64,000 bases of DNA. Source: Steinernema hermaphroditum (taxonomy: Eukaryota; Nematoda; Chromadorea; Rhabditida; Steinernematidae). The DNA lies in the NCBI GenBank assembly GCA_030435675.1, contig CM059623.1, positions 6,474,012 to 6,538,011 on the forward strand, in the 5' to 3' direction. Positions 11,047 through 22,894 of this stretch are shown piece by piece. Under the pieces are notes generated by a model. It worked only from the letters and a program-made list of their open reading frames with translations. It had not been told where the DNA came from and did not search any database. A program made the translations under genes and the position numbers. Each line of letters begins with the position of its first letter. The stretch's first letter is position 1.

Positions 11047-14000
11047 TCTACGTTAAGTTGTGTACAGATTCTGTGAAGTTCATAAATCAACAACGTAACA
11101 ACCCAACAACAACAAAGAACTGAGCAACAGCTAAATGGTTAGCGTTTCCCGCGTCCTCCTCTGACGAACTTCTTCTGCATCTTGCTCGGTCTCCAGTCGC
11201 GCCATCCTAGTGGTATTCAAGTTCATGGCCTCGCTGTGCGAAGCTTGGGTAACCCTGAGAAGAGATGTTCAGTGTATGTTCAGTACATGGTCGCTTCTTG
11301 TTAGAGGTGTTGGTCCTCCTCCGTATCGTGGCGCTTATAATGCGCGTAATTTGCCACACTATAATCCGTAAATGTGCTGTTTGTTTGGTGTGTTCTTGCT
11401 GCCTGATTTGTTGGGCTTCGTTCGTCTTTTGTGTTCTTGAGTACTTTCCGAAAGTGGACGAAGCGAAGGTTCTACACGCGGAGGATCGTGCTCCTTCCCG
11501 TCGCCCGCAATCGGGCTGATGACAACACGTCTTCAATCATCTTTGTCGTCATGTCTACGGTAGACACTGTCGTCTGTTCGTTCCGATTGCGGAGTTACCG
11601 TACAATATTTATGCTAATCGGGTGCGCTCCGTGTCGCCTCATTTGTCATCGCGGGCCAAGGCCGCGACGAAATTGGAAAGGGAAATCGATGGAAAGAGAA
11701 AGCGATGACTCCGGGTACGGTAACGGAGGATGCAGCCCGCTTTAGACTTCGCCAATCGCCGTCATTCGGCTGATGACCGGGAAGTGAAGTGCAGAAGAGC
11801 GCCATGGGAAGTTGCATTTCGGACACATTAGCAGAGCTATTTTGGGGAAGAAGAAAGGCCGAGAGAGGGAGCTAGTGCATGACAACGACTACAGAGGCAC
11901 ATTGGAAGCAGAAGCCGCGCCCTTTGGGACGACACTTCGATATATTTCTTCGCTACATGTGGTTGTCAGCATCTGTGGCCAAGCAAACCATGCAGTTCCG
12001 CTGTGGGAACGAAGTAGAAGTCACGATTGAGAGCAGAAGTTCACCACTTCGTTTCTGCATCGCAAAGATCAGGTGAAGTTCACTAGAAGTGGGAATCTAA
12101 GATGGACACAGAACGAAAAACGGAGGCTAGAAGAACGTGGACGTTCTATTCAGATTCGGTCTAAAAATGTCCGAAGTCGGCTCTATAACGGTCCTAAACG
12201 TTTAACTGAGCTCGTGTGGGCTAATCGAGCCAACGCTTCCTCTGCCATGACTAAAGACGCCCTCCATTGAGTGTCTGAATGTTTTGTTGGGAGAAAGAGC
12301 TCTTCTCAACGTACCCTAGTTGGGCGGAAGTGACGAAATCGTCAGAGAATTCGCGCCAGAGGGAATCCACCCTCAATTCGCGCCTTGCTGCTCCTACAGT
12401 AACCCGGCCGCCTTCCGAAGAGGACGATTCATCGAAGGCGTCTCCTACGGAGGCAATGCGGAAGTGGCGCCTCGATCGATCGAGGCGTCGGCTGTCGCGC
12501 AGAGAGCCTTTGAAGAGACCGCCGCCGGAGTACGGTAGGGGACGGGCGAGGGGCGCCGCGACGCAGTGTCCGGGAGACTCTCGGCAGCGTCCGTCCAACG
12601 ACGTCGTTAACACGCGCCGGCGCCCGAATTCGTCGCCTTCTACGGCTCCCGAGAGTCCGCGCACCCCCCGCATTCCGAGGCCGTCGGGTTACGGTAGCCG
12701 GCGACGCGTTTATGGGGCAGTTAATGAGTTTAATTGCCCACCGAATTACTCTGCCATCGATTGATGACTCTTTATAGGCTGAACGACGAGTCGCCACGCA
12801 GAGGACGCGCAGAAGGCGGCGGAGCGACGAGGAGAAGGCAGAGGAGGGAGCACCCCTAGGAGCACCGAGGTTGGTCGGGAGGGGGGGCGATCCAGCTCCG
12901 ATGAGATCTGACGATAAAGGGGAACGGGGATCGAACAAACCAGCTTTCGGGAGCCTAGTGGGGTCATCCGGAGGGGGTTAGTCGAAGTAGAGGAGCGACA
13001 GAACCTCCTCGATCGCTTTTCTTCTGCATAGCTCTGAGAGTGTGAATTCTTTGGCGCTCTTTCCACGCATTCTAGTGTTGCTTAACACGTCCTCTCCTGG
13101 ACAAAGTATTGGATTTGCAGAGCTGTGCGAGAGCAGCCCTGTAAACAGAGAGCAACACTCTGTCATTTAATTGGCAACGTCTTCTAAAGAAGAATGGACT
13201 TTCTCTGCAACCAATTGTTTGCAAGACCTGGTTTGTCTTCGCCTAGACGTGGACCCTTCTTGTCCAGAAGAAATAACTCCCCAAAATCCTAGAGTTGAAG
13301 TGGCACTGCTTTTTGTACACGGCTCCGGAGGGGGATTCCAGGGAATTTTGAGAACCAACGTGTTTTCCTAAGTGTCTAAACCTTTTCTTTTTCTTTGAAA
13401 ATGTTTCTTTGCTTTGTAGAATTGTCTGCGAAAACTCTTTAGTCGCACATTGTAGGCACCTCTGGGCTATAATATTGGTTGCGTTTGTATTATATTGGGC
13501 TATAATATTGGTTGCGTTTTTAGGAGATTGGGTGAAGAGACTGACGTCTAGGCGATTGGCGACTCTGTCGCCACTCTCCCACAGAAAGAGCTTTGGATTT
13601 CTTGGAACAGTGCTTTGGGGTCTATTTATAAGGGAACACTCCTATCGGACGACACTTACACCGGAAGAACGCGGAAGAGCTTAGAGTCAGAATCTTGAGG
13701 TGGCACCCAAGATCAACGCGTGTGGCCAAACAGGGTCAGCAAAATCGAAGAGGCGACCGAGAGGAAAGAGGCGACCGCCGTCCTCCAGAGACTGAGCAGT
13801 CCTAACGTCGGAAGCGTCGCCGCGTCGGCCGGAAAACAAGCGCAAAACAGAGATTTCGGGCGCACGTCTAGTTCGAATGGGGAGCGCGGAAGGGTACGGT
13901 AGGCGTGGATGCAAATGCGCGGCGCCGAGGCGACTGAAGGCCGAGCGGAGAGGGCTTGGTTGGGGGGCGCGAGGAGGGTCGTTAACGCCGGTGACGGAGT

Positions 14001-15231
14001 GCCCGAAGGCGATCGTTTTGGCGCCAAAAAGCAATTAAGAGGAGATAGAAGACGGTCGTTTCCGAAGGGCCGTGATCGGAAGGCGGCGCCAATTGATCGG
14101 ACGGCTGGTCAGGAGGGGGATTCCGCTGGGGAGTGGACCTGGCCGAGTCCATTCATCCAGGATCAAATGAGACTGGAAACCCCATCCCATGGGCAAAAGG
14201 ATTGGTATACCTCCAAAAAGAGGGCTACTTTGAGGGGTTAAAAAGAAAAGCAAGGCGTACTGTAGAAATCGGAGCTTCCTTTTGTAGCCATCTGTGGGCA
14301 AGTTCAGTTACCATTTCTTGTGACTTCTCTGGGGCATATTCCCCCATCAGCCATGAACCGGTTTCCCGCTCCACCTAGTCCGTCGCCAGTGGCACGCCTA
14401 GAGCGCTTTCATGAAGAAGTGGTCCTGTTGACTCTCAGTCCTCCGAGAGAGCGACGTAAACGCACTGCTTCTAGGCGTACCGCGGATTAGAGTGGAGTCC
14501 ACCACAGAGAAGTAAGTCATCCCGGGAGTATCTCTGCGTCGCCATGTCTGTTGCCCGCTTGTCCAAAGCCGTTAGATCAAAGATGCCGCCGGTTGATAGG
14601 ATCAGTGCGTTTGGAACAGCCATAAAATCGTTTTAATGACTCATCGAGAGCCCGAGCGATGTGCGAACGCATCGATCGGATTGGGGCGATCCGATCGACG
14701 CTTCGATGCGGGCGAGATTATCGCTTGGAAGGTAGGCAGGGACGAGGACGTAGGGAAGGGCTTCTAGCCCACGAATCAGCGCCATCAGTGAAGCATTTTG
14801 TCGTCTTGAATATGAACATAACGATCGGCCATTTTGAGAACGATCCAAATCACGCCCTCGAGATCAGGGAATCAAAAAATCTTGTTCAAATTTTTTCCAT
14901 CTCTTTTTTTTGCTAGATGCGTTGTATATGGGTTGGATTCCTATTGGGTCACTCCGTATCTGCAAACGCCTGCAAGGGGAAAAGTCTACCAGACAATCTT
15001 TACAGACAATGACCGTCATTTTGTGATAGGAATCGGTGTGGTGAAACGGTGCAAAACCGACCGATTTCAAATCTGCTTGACAAAAAAGGTGTCATTGTCT
15101 GCAGCATTTGTCTGGGAGACAGGCTCCGATGGGTGTCCAGAGTGATTTTGTGTGACACTCTGTAGTTCACAGACGTGTGTCCCCACTAGAAGATGAGGTA
15201 GAGGACAGGTATTCTTCACTGACAAGGGAAG
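11047..15231. other. Spacer without recognisable genes
   Basis: No coding region with a recognisable domain in 4.2 kb. TACNGTA motifs lie near 11715, 12395, 12530, 12688, 13894 and 14258. A 23-bp direct repeat (gggctataatattggttgcg and neighbours) starts at about 13464 and 13497. An open frame at 13171-13371 contains VALLFVHGSGGG, like an alpha/beta-hydrolase oxyanion segment, but no other hydrolase exon was found. Confidence 0.45.
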
Positions 15232-15288
15232 CCCCTCGAAAGTTAGGCCCATACGAATATAGTCGACTTCGGCAACCTTGATGAGAAT

Positions 15289-15368
15289 GGGTGTGTGGCC
15301 GAACTGGATAGTGCCTTGGCTGCCATTTTTGTGGTTTAGGTTCGACTCCGCTCCGGCCCATATTTTTT
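15289..15368 (+). other. tRNA-like sequence with A box, B box and T-run (left arm)
   Basis: An A box (tggccgaactgg, 15296-15307) and a consensus B box (ggttcgactcc, 15339-15349) are followed by a T6 run at 15363-15368, which could end Pol III transcription. The acceptor stem does not pair fully, so this is a tRNA-derived SINE-like part and probably not a working tRNA. Confidence 0.6.
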
Positions 15369-16064
15369 CTCCTCGCTTCGCCAACATATTTAAATTGGAT
15401 TTTTTCCTCGCACCCAATCCTATCCCAACTTCAGTTATGAATACTAGCAATATTTAGCTCCTTCTTACAAGTGTACGGTGAAACATGTAACACTACGACC
15501 AACGCGAGACCAGTGGCAAACGGTAGACCTAGGTGAGTACAGTATAAACCGTGCAAAAAAATCAGCTGCCCATATGCGCTCTATGTCCATCAAAAAAAGA
15601 TGCGGCATTCTTTCTCACCGATGTCACATTCGTTTCTCACCGATGATTCCCAAGTGACCAAGTGTATACTTAAGCTCACAATTTTGTTTTGCTGGCAAAG
15701 TGTTCATACATGTTCCCTAGGTCGACATCCCGATAGATCACTATGCGACTATCAGATATACCTTAAGTATACATTTCGGCACTTGGCAATCACCTGTTGG
15801 AAACGGATTTCCAGTTGCTTGGAAAGAATACTGCATCTCTTTTTGATGGACATAGAGCGCATATGGGCAGCTGATTTTTTGCACAGCTCATGTACTTACC
15901 TAGGCCTACCGTTTGCCCCTAGTCTCGCCTCGATCCTAGCTTTACATGTTTTACCGTACGCTTGTAAGAAGGAGCTAAATATTGCTAGTATTCATAACTG
16001 AAGTTGGGATAGGATTGGGTGCGAGGAAAAAATCAAATTTAAATATGTTGGCGAAGCGAGGAGA

Positions 16065-16146
16065 AAAAATATGGGCCGGAGCGGAGTCGAACCTAAACCA
16101 CAAAGTGGCAGCCAAGGCACTATCCAGTTCAGCCACACACCCGTTC
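16065..16146 (-). other. tRNA-like sequence with A box, B box and T-run (right arm)
   Basis: Mirror copy of the left-arm tRNA-like segment: B box 16083-16093 and A box 16124-16135 on the minus strand, followed by a T-run. It would be transcribed away from the loop, converging with nothing in the element. Confidence 0.58.
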
Positions 16147-16556
16147 TCATCACTGTTGTCGATGTCGACTATATTCATATGGGCCTAACTTTCGAGGGGT
16201 GTTTAGGTGTTGAACCTTGATTGAGGGCGCGGGATTCGGTGTGCGCGTGATTTCCCACACCAAGCTCTACCACCCCCACCATATCTCAACCCGATCCGCG
16301 TCTGCCACTTGGCAACATTCCCTTGTGAGTTTATGTTCTGTCGTTTGTATCGGAATCAAGTCCTCCTCGTACACTAGCGTCAAGACGAAGAGTCATGTAA
16401 ATGTAGAGTCGGTCCGTAATGTGAACATAACTTTGAATGCAGTGTACCATCCCTTCGAGTGTTGTATGAATCCAAGATCTATGTACCATCCTGCCTGCGT
16501 ATTCCCTTGAAAATCTTCAGTTTAAAAGAAGCGATGGTCGCTGCATCCGAGATTAC

Positions 16557-16740
16557 GAGCTTATGAGTTTATTTATCTCAATGGTTTACGCCTTGCGAGA
16601 CGTCATATGTACAAGAGTTATTCCGTAGTCGCCGGTCTTCTTCTGACTTCGGTACAAGGCGCGGCATCAGAGTAGGACGCGGCGATCCCTTCAGGATGCG
16701 CGGGCGTCAGGGAGGCTGAATGAGGTACAAGTGAATGTAT
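16557..16740. repeat. Dispersed repeat, copy 1
   Basis: The stretch from gagtttattt through ttacgccttgcgagacgtca to about 16740 matches 61300-61480 in the same orientation with scattered differences. It is probably a fragment of an unclassified interspersed element. No coding sequence is recognisable in it. Confidence 0.7.
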
Positions 16741-19700
16741 ATCTGGGAGCTGCCTGGGAATCTACCCGAAAGCATACGCTAAATAAGGAAACAGGCCATA
16801 TAGTTTGGGTAATCGGTGACTCTAGCACCGGAACATATGTCGAACATTCACTTTCTTGAATGCATCCATTGTTTTGGAGTGCCAAAAAATGGGATTTCGT
16901 GTTTCTCACCCTTTCTCCAAAGAATCTGTCCCATTCCCCTGGAAGTTGAAGGCACAAGTCTAAAAGTTCTTGGAAAACAGAGTGTAAACTGCAGACAGTC
17001 TCTTCGGCCTTCACTTGAGACGCTATGGGAGGGTCAGACTGGTCGTTTCTAGACAGTTCCGCCACAGCGAATATGACCGACTGGCTCTTCCAGACGACTC
17101 TTCCAGACGTCTGTGACCTCCGGAGACAGTCTCTTCGACTCGTCTTTCAATAGCATACATGCTTCAAGAAATATTTCAGGAGCGGAAAGGTCCGTCCCCT
17201 GGGATAGGCCGGAATAACAGGGTGTAATCTCATAAAGCAGTTTATGACGAACTCCACTGTAACATTTCTCTGCAGAGAGCAATTTGTCGGAACGACATGG
17301 AGTTACCACCCCGGAGCTTCTTGACGGCGACGTGATAATCGATCTCATTTGGCGATAAAGCGTCTAAACAAATAATGTGTAACCTTTTGCGCAGCGAAAA
17401 GTCACTTCTTCTTGGGACATCCCGGCCCTTTTGACTTGGCCTCTGGACAGAGATGTGCAATAACATGTAGGGTAACTATCGAGCTAAGCGCTCTCAAGGG
17501 AACTCACGTTCTTGACTCACTGTGTCGCCAGATGCTCTTCTCAATTATGGAAAGACCCCTGGAAAGGTCGAAGTGTAGCTTCTAAGATATTGTAGCTAAT
17601 TATTGGTTGTCCACCATAGTGACCGGGCCACTGTTCCTCAAAGAGGGAAAGTAGGTCAGTGGGTGTGAGTCAGGACTACTCCTAAGTCAGGATTACGTCT
17701 TCTACTCATAATGGATCGCCCGGTCACCTAGATACGGTAACTATCCTCCGTATAAAAATAAAACGGTTGCAGTAAAGCTGATTGATGCGTTGTTGAGTAC
17801 AGTGAACTCTCACCTCAGAATATAATTGGCGACTTCTACATTGCTATGGTATTCGCCGTGTTGGTCATTTATCACAACATGAGCTAATTTCAAAAATATG
17901 GCCTTTCCGGATCATTGTATTCTGTCATCGCCAGTGTTTCCAATTGTTAAAGTACTACAGTACTGTATAACAGACAATAGGGTCATGCAGCAGGTAGCCA
18001 CCACTCACAGCTACCATGCACGCATAGTGACTCCATGAGTTCACTTCTACTTCAAGGAAATAGAGGTCAAATGTTTTTAAAAAACCACACTTCAGAAATG
18101 GTACCTGAAACCTGACATTTTCAAGTTGACCTCAGAATGGTTCTCCATTTTGAGCTGGGAGATTCCTTTTTTACGATTTATGTGGGACTCTCCTACCTCT
18201 ATCTAACCGTTATATGTGGTCGTCCACAAAGGGCGACACCAGAAGAAATCACTCCGAATGAGACAAAGAGGTCGAAAATTGGACCACAACATTTTTTGAC
18301 TTGAAACCCCTTGTATTCTATGAACGAGGAATCTGGCTTTTGCCCGCGAAGTGGTCTGTAGTTGTCCAGTCAAAAGGTGAATACCTTGAAGTGCAATGGT
18401 TGAAAAAATGCAAATAAACAAGCAGTACAAAAGTGTCACATTTTCAGTGTTCCAACCCAATATTTCTTTATCACCTTTCGGAGTTACAGTATCCCAATGT
18501 AGTTTACAAGTACCTTTCCAGAGGTAACCAAGGGCATCTAGAGGTCTCAGGGGGACTAGAGCTAACACGGGAGCTAAGCAGATGGTTTGATTGTTAGATG
18601 TATGGGATGGATACCTTCTACTGAGGTGACAAAACTGTCGCCTATAGGAGGACGTCCTGGATGACCAGGCTTTCCTAGAAACAATACACATCGAATAGTC
18701 CAGGCCAAGCGTATCCTTCCTGGACTCTCTTGCCTAATTTGGAAGAAGAAGGAACCTCTTCCGAAGACCCCAAAGATCACAGAATCGCCTAGAAGTCCAA
18801 AGCCTGGTGGTGAGGGTCGCCAAAAAAACGGTTGGAGCGGCGACGCAGAGAGGTGCCTCTCCGTTTTTTGGTCTACTTCGTCTCGACGCCTTTATACGTC
18901 TGAAATCGGCTGTTAACGAGCGATCTAACGATTCCGTTCGGTCGCTTTTTGCCGGAGGTGACGGCGGTGGAGATGAAAGGGCGCAAAAAAAGGAGTCGAC
19001 GCGACCACCCACGACCCAGCTTTGTTTTGGAGATGAAAGTGCACCGCCGGGTACGGTAGGCGATTCGAATTTGAATCGAAGGTCGGCTGAGGGTTCTCGG
19101 ATTCGGGCGGATCACGGTGGCGAGGAGGAATTTGAACGGCGAGCTTGATGGGCTGTAATTGACCTTTTGAGGTGATTCTGTGAGGTGTCTCTGCGTGCTT
19201 TATATGACGACAGGGTACTGTATCCTGTTATCCGTCGATCTGAGCCGGAATGAACTTCTGCTTACGGTAAGCCGAGATCCCCACCGAGAAGTCTTTCGTG
19301 GATTTCCTAGGGAATTGAGTGACACCACTTAATCTCTCCGGAATCTCTCTTTTCCCAGAAGAACGCTCTGTCCACCACACTTCATCTTCGCGTTTCTCCC
19401 AGCAGTGTTTGGCCACGTCATTTTCTGATTAGCTCCCTTCGGCCAGTCACCTCTCCTCTGCTTCCGTGTCTTTTCCTCAGTTGTCACTTAGCTTCTCAAG
19501 TGATCGGGCCCTCCACAAGGAAATCTTCCGAAGTGTCCGTCTCGGATCGCGATCAAGTAAGTCTAGGAGAGCGCCCACAAGGGTCAGGTGTATAGCTGCT
19601 TGTCAGTACGATCTGAGGCGGACAATTCGGAAGGTTCCCTTGTCAAACCTATTTTCGGAGATGATCCCTTCTTGTCGCCCAGAGTGGGAAGCCACGGATT

Positions 19701-22184
19701 CGAATGCTACTATTTACTGGACACTTCCTGGACACTGAACGTTCAAGGGTGGGCAGGACTCTGACACCATGTTTAGGCCTTTGTCTTACCGCGATGTCAA
19801 TAAGAGGAATTACTCGATTCCGAGGACCTTCTTGAGTGCACCTGTGAATTTTTATAAGAAGTACACTGGCTTCAAAAGGAGGTAGACGCCGCCTCGAGTA
19901 GCTCATTGAAGAAGATGAGGACCACCTCGACTTGGTCCTGGCCCGAATTCCCTCGTCTCCTTGCTTTTCTAGTCGGTGCCCTCGAAGAGACCCTAGAAGA
20001 ACTGCGAGCTTCAGAAACCTCTTCGAAGACGTCGACGTGGAGAACGAAGACGCGCCGAAGACCCGACGCCTGTCATATAAGAGTAGAGCCACTTCCTCGC
20101 CAGCATGAACCGAATCCATCCGACCCTGGAGCTCTGGGAGGGACTAGACTCCCCTCAGAGATCCTGTGAAAGCACATCCCTGCAGGACCTCTCTTCCGTC
20201 TACAGCTCACATCCAATCCCGGTGAACCTCCATCTTTCTTCCTTCTATACTTGAGAAGTCAATCCTCATTTTCAAGAGCGTTGCAGGACCAGGAACTCCT
20301 CAGATCCCCACCTGCACACCTATCCCCCCGACCCTCCGATCCCCTCCTTCGCCTCGTCCTCGGCCAACTGTTTACCTCCATCGCGCCGACTTTTACGACT
20401 CCGACCCGAATATGCTAATCGGCGCAAACTTCCACTTCCGCGACGGGTGGTCGGAGCCACGCACCCTTGGCCTCGGGTCGGGGGTCGCGCCACACACGTC
20501 GCCGGCCAATTAGTGGCCACGAAGTGGTCGGCTGTCAAATTAAGCGAAATTTATGCAAATTTTGGAGACGCTTTGAAGTGGCCGCGCTGGAATTGGAATC
20601 CGCGGCCGTAAAACACGCGTCGCTGCCCTTCTTCTTCTCAGGTCGCCGCCATTCAGCGCCTAAGGCGACGAGCGTCGTGTGTGGTCGGTCTCGGCGTGCG
20701 CGGACACTTTTTTGGCGTCGGCGTTCGTTTGAGAAGAGAAGAAGAAGATCGATCGCTCGCTCGCTCGCTCGCTCGCTCGCTCGGCCGATCTAGGGCTGAA
20801 GGCACTTTCTCTGTTTGGGTACGGTATCAGGAGGAGTTTTAGCTTCTGGCTCCCAGCAACCCTAAATTCCTCCCCTTCTTGAGGGGTTCGGGGCTAGTCG
20901 TGATCTCCCTGCAATCCCGAGATCTGTCTCCTAGAAGACGTCGTTTTAACGTCGTTTTATGTCTGCAACATCGAAGGTCGTCCAATGAACCCTCCGGCTT
21001 GCCCCGCGACTCTCCTCGGCTCGGCCTTCTCAGGCGATTTCAGAACAAAAAAAGTTCGGAAAACCGCAGAGGGGACGCGCAGAGTACTCCACAAATCATC
21101 CCCAAACAAACAGGCTACCGTAGCCAGCGTACACCTCTACGCCAAAACAGAGTCCCTGACAGGGCCTGTGGCCCAGGCCGCCGCCGGTGGCGTCAGGCCT
21201 GCGTCTCGGCGGCGGCGTTCGCCCCGCCCGCTCCCCTCTCGGCTGTTTTGATTTATGCTCTTGGAAAGGGAACAGGTTCAAACAGAAGTCTTTGAAGTCG
21301 ACCGCCGCGGCGCCCTTCGCCTATCCCCGCTCCCCTCAGGCGTCGCCACTGGAAGACGTCTTCTGCCTGGCCCGCTCCGATCCTTCTGGGGCAGCCATGC
21401 CCCCGACGGGTACTGTAGTCGAGAGGGCCGATTTGTCCGGCTGACTGATTAGTTCTGTCGCGCCCGATTTTTCCGATCAATCAAAATTCCGCGCGTTTCC
21501 GACCTGTCGGGAGGGGTACTGTAGCCGCGAATTTCCGTGTCTCGTGGGGTACGGGGTTTACTGGACTCGGGGCACGTAGCCTCATCGAAGAGAGACGACG
21601 TCAGAGTCCTTAAAAGTCACTCTCCGAGATTGGAGTCGCCCACTTTCGGAGTAGGCGTTCCCCGAGATTTAGGGCCGTTCTTAGAGGCGGCCAGGTGTCC
21701 TGGACGCCCTCCCACAAAGGGAACTTCAGAAGTCCCTTTTTGCAGAGAATAAATCAGGACCTAAAACGGACCCTAATCACCCCGGGACTCCAAAGGACGC
21801 AGGCGAAGCCGCAAGGCCGAAAGTGCATTCGGCGTCATGCGACTTCCGCTTCCGGCATCGGCCCCAAAACATCGGAATCCGCGGCGACAGCGTCGGCTGC
21901 GGTCACAAATTGATCAATCAATATGGGAGGCGCGTGTGAAATTCGGTCGAAAACGGGCGGCAGTGATTTGTGTGGAGGCGCGGAGCGGCGGAGGCGCTGT
22001 AAATTTTGTTTCGATTCCCTTTGACGTCCCGCCCGCCGCCGCGCCGATCAGCTGCGCCGAGGAATCTGGAATCGATGCAAAAACCACGACCGTCGCAGAA
22101 GTCGAGAACAGGGCGAGATCTAGGGGAATCAGGGACACTAGAACGAAGGCTAGAAGGCATACACAGTTGCTCTGGAGTGCCCAC
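16741..22184. other. Spacer without recognisable genes
   Basis: No domain-bearing frame in 5.4 kb. It holds a tetranucleotide microsatellite near 20755, many TACNGTA motifs (near 19049, 19213, 20818, 21115, 21409 and 21517) and ATTA-type homeodomain cores. It may be distal regulatory DNA for egl-5/ant-1. Confidence 0.4.
20755..20784. repeat. (CGCT)n microsatellite
   Basis: About seven tandem copies of the tetranucleotide cgct/gctc, uninterrupted. Confidence 0.9.
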
Positions 22185-22894
22185 TTAAAGGGACCCGGTC
22201 ATGAATAAAAAAGTTTTATAAATCGTCTGAAAATTTTTGTTCCCATGTTTTCGGGGTCACTGAGCACGGTGGTGAAGTCGGTTTCCCAAAAAAACACAGT
22301 AGTTTTCAAGAAACGGACCTTAGGATTCAGAATGTGTTTTACCGTCGGTCCCGACACGATCTATCCGGCGTGGCACGCGTTGCGCAATATTTTCATTCTT
22401 TTTGGCCGAAATAGGTGACGACCAGGTCCGCGCTTGGGAACATTTTGCTCAGCAACTTCTGGCGAGTCGAATCAGCCAGGCGCGCCTAGATTGGATGTGT
22501 AGAAAATGCGGGAACTACGGTCGTGTCCGTCATGTAAGTCGTTTCGGGTCCGACAGACCGAGAATTGGACAGCAAAACTGTGTGGATCCTAAGGTCCGTT
22601 TCTTGAAAACTACTGGGAATTTTGAGAAACTGATTTCAGCATGATGTTGGGCAGCCTCTAAAACAAGGGGCTGAAACGTTTTCGGAACGAACCGCGAACT
22701 CTGCCTTGCGCTTGAAGGCAAAGTTTGCACGACGTTTTTTGTCTATTTTTTGCTATTTCTCGGAAACTATCATGTTTTTCCGAGAAACCGACTTCACCAT
22801 CGTGTTCAGCGACCCCGAAAACAGGTGTGTACAAATTTTCAGAAGATTTGAAGAACTTTTTTATCCATGACCGGATGAAGCAGGGTCCCTTTAA
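22185..22894. mobile_element. TTAA-flanked MITE-like element, copy 1
   Basis: Bounded by TTAA on both sides, with inverted termini TTAAAGGGACCCGGTCATG and its complement; the right end has a 10-bp insertion. The subterminal words tttcggggtc and ggtggtgaagtcggtttc are shared with the elements at 30727 and 41350. TTAA duplication is typical of the piggyBac superfamily, but there is no transposase here, so the class is inferred. Confidence 0.85.

Larger units (their letters stand above)
15232..16199. mobile_element. Long inverted-repeat (foldback) element with tRNA-like arms
   Basis: The two arms, about 15232-15600 and 15834-16199, are near-perfect inverted copies around a loop of about 230 bp. 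The outer ends read cccctcgaaagttaggccc and its complement. No clear target duplication was seen. Each arm carries a tRNA-like segment, in opposite orientations. No transposase frame is present, so it is non-autonomous. Confidence 0.85.

Noticed and set aside
13171..13371. Short frame with LLFVHGSGGG, like an alpha/beta hydrolase
   Set aside because: No catalytic Ser, Asp or His segments and no joining exons were found within reach; a single short motif is not enough.
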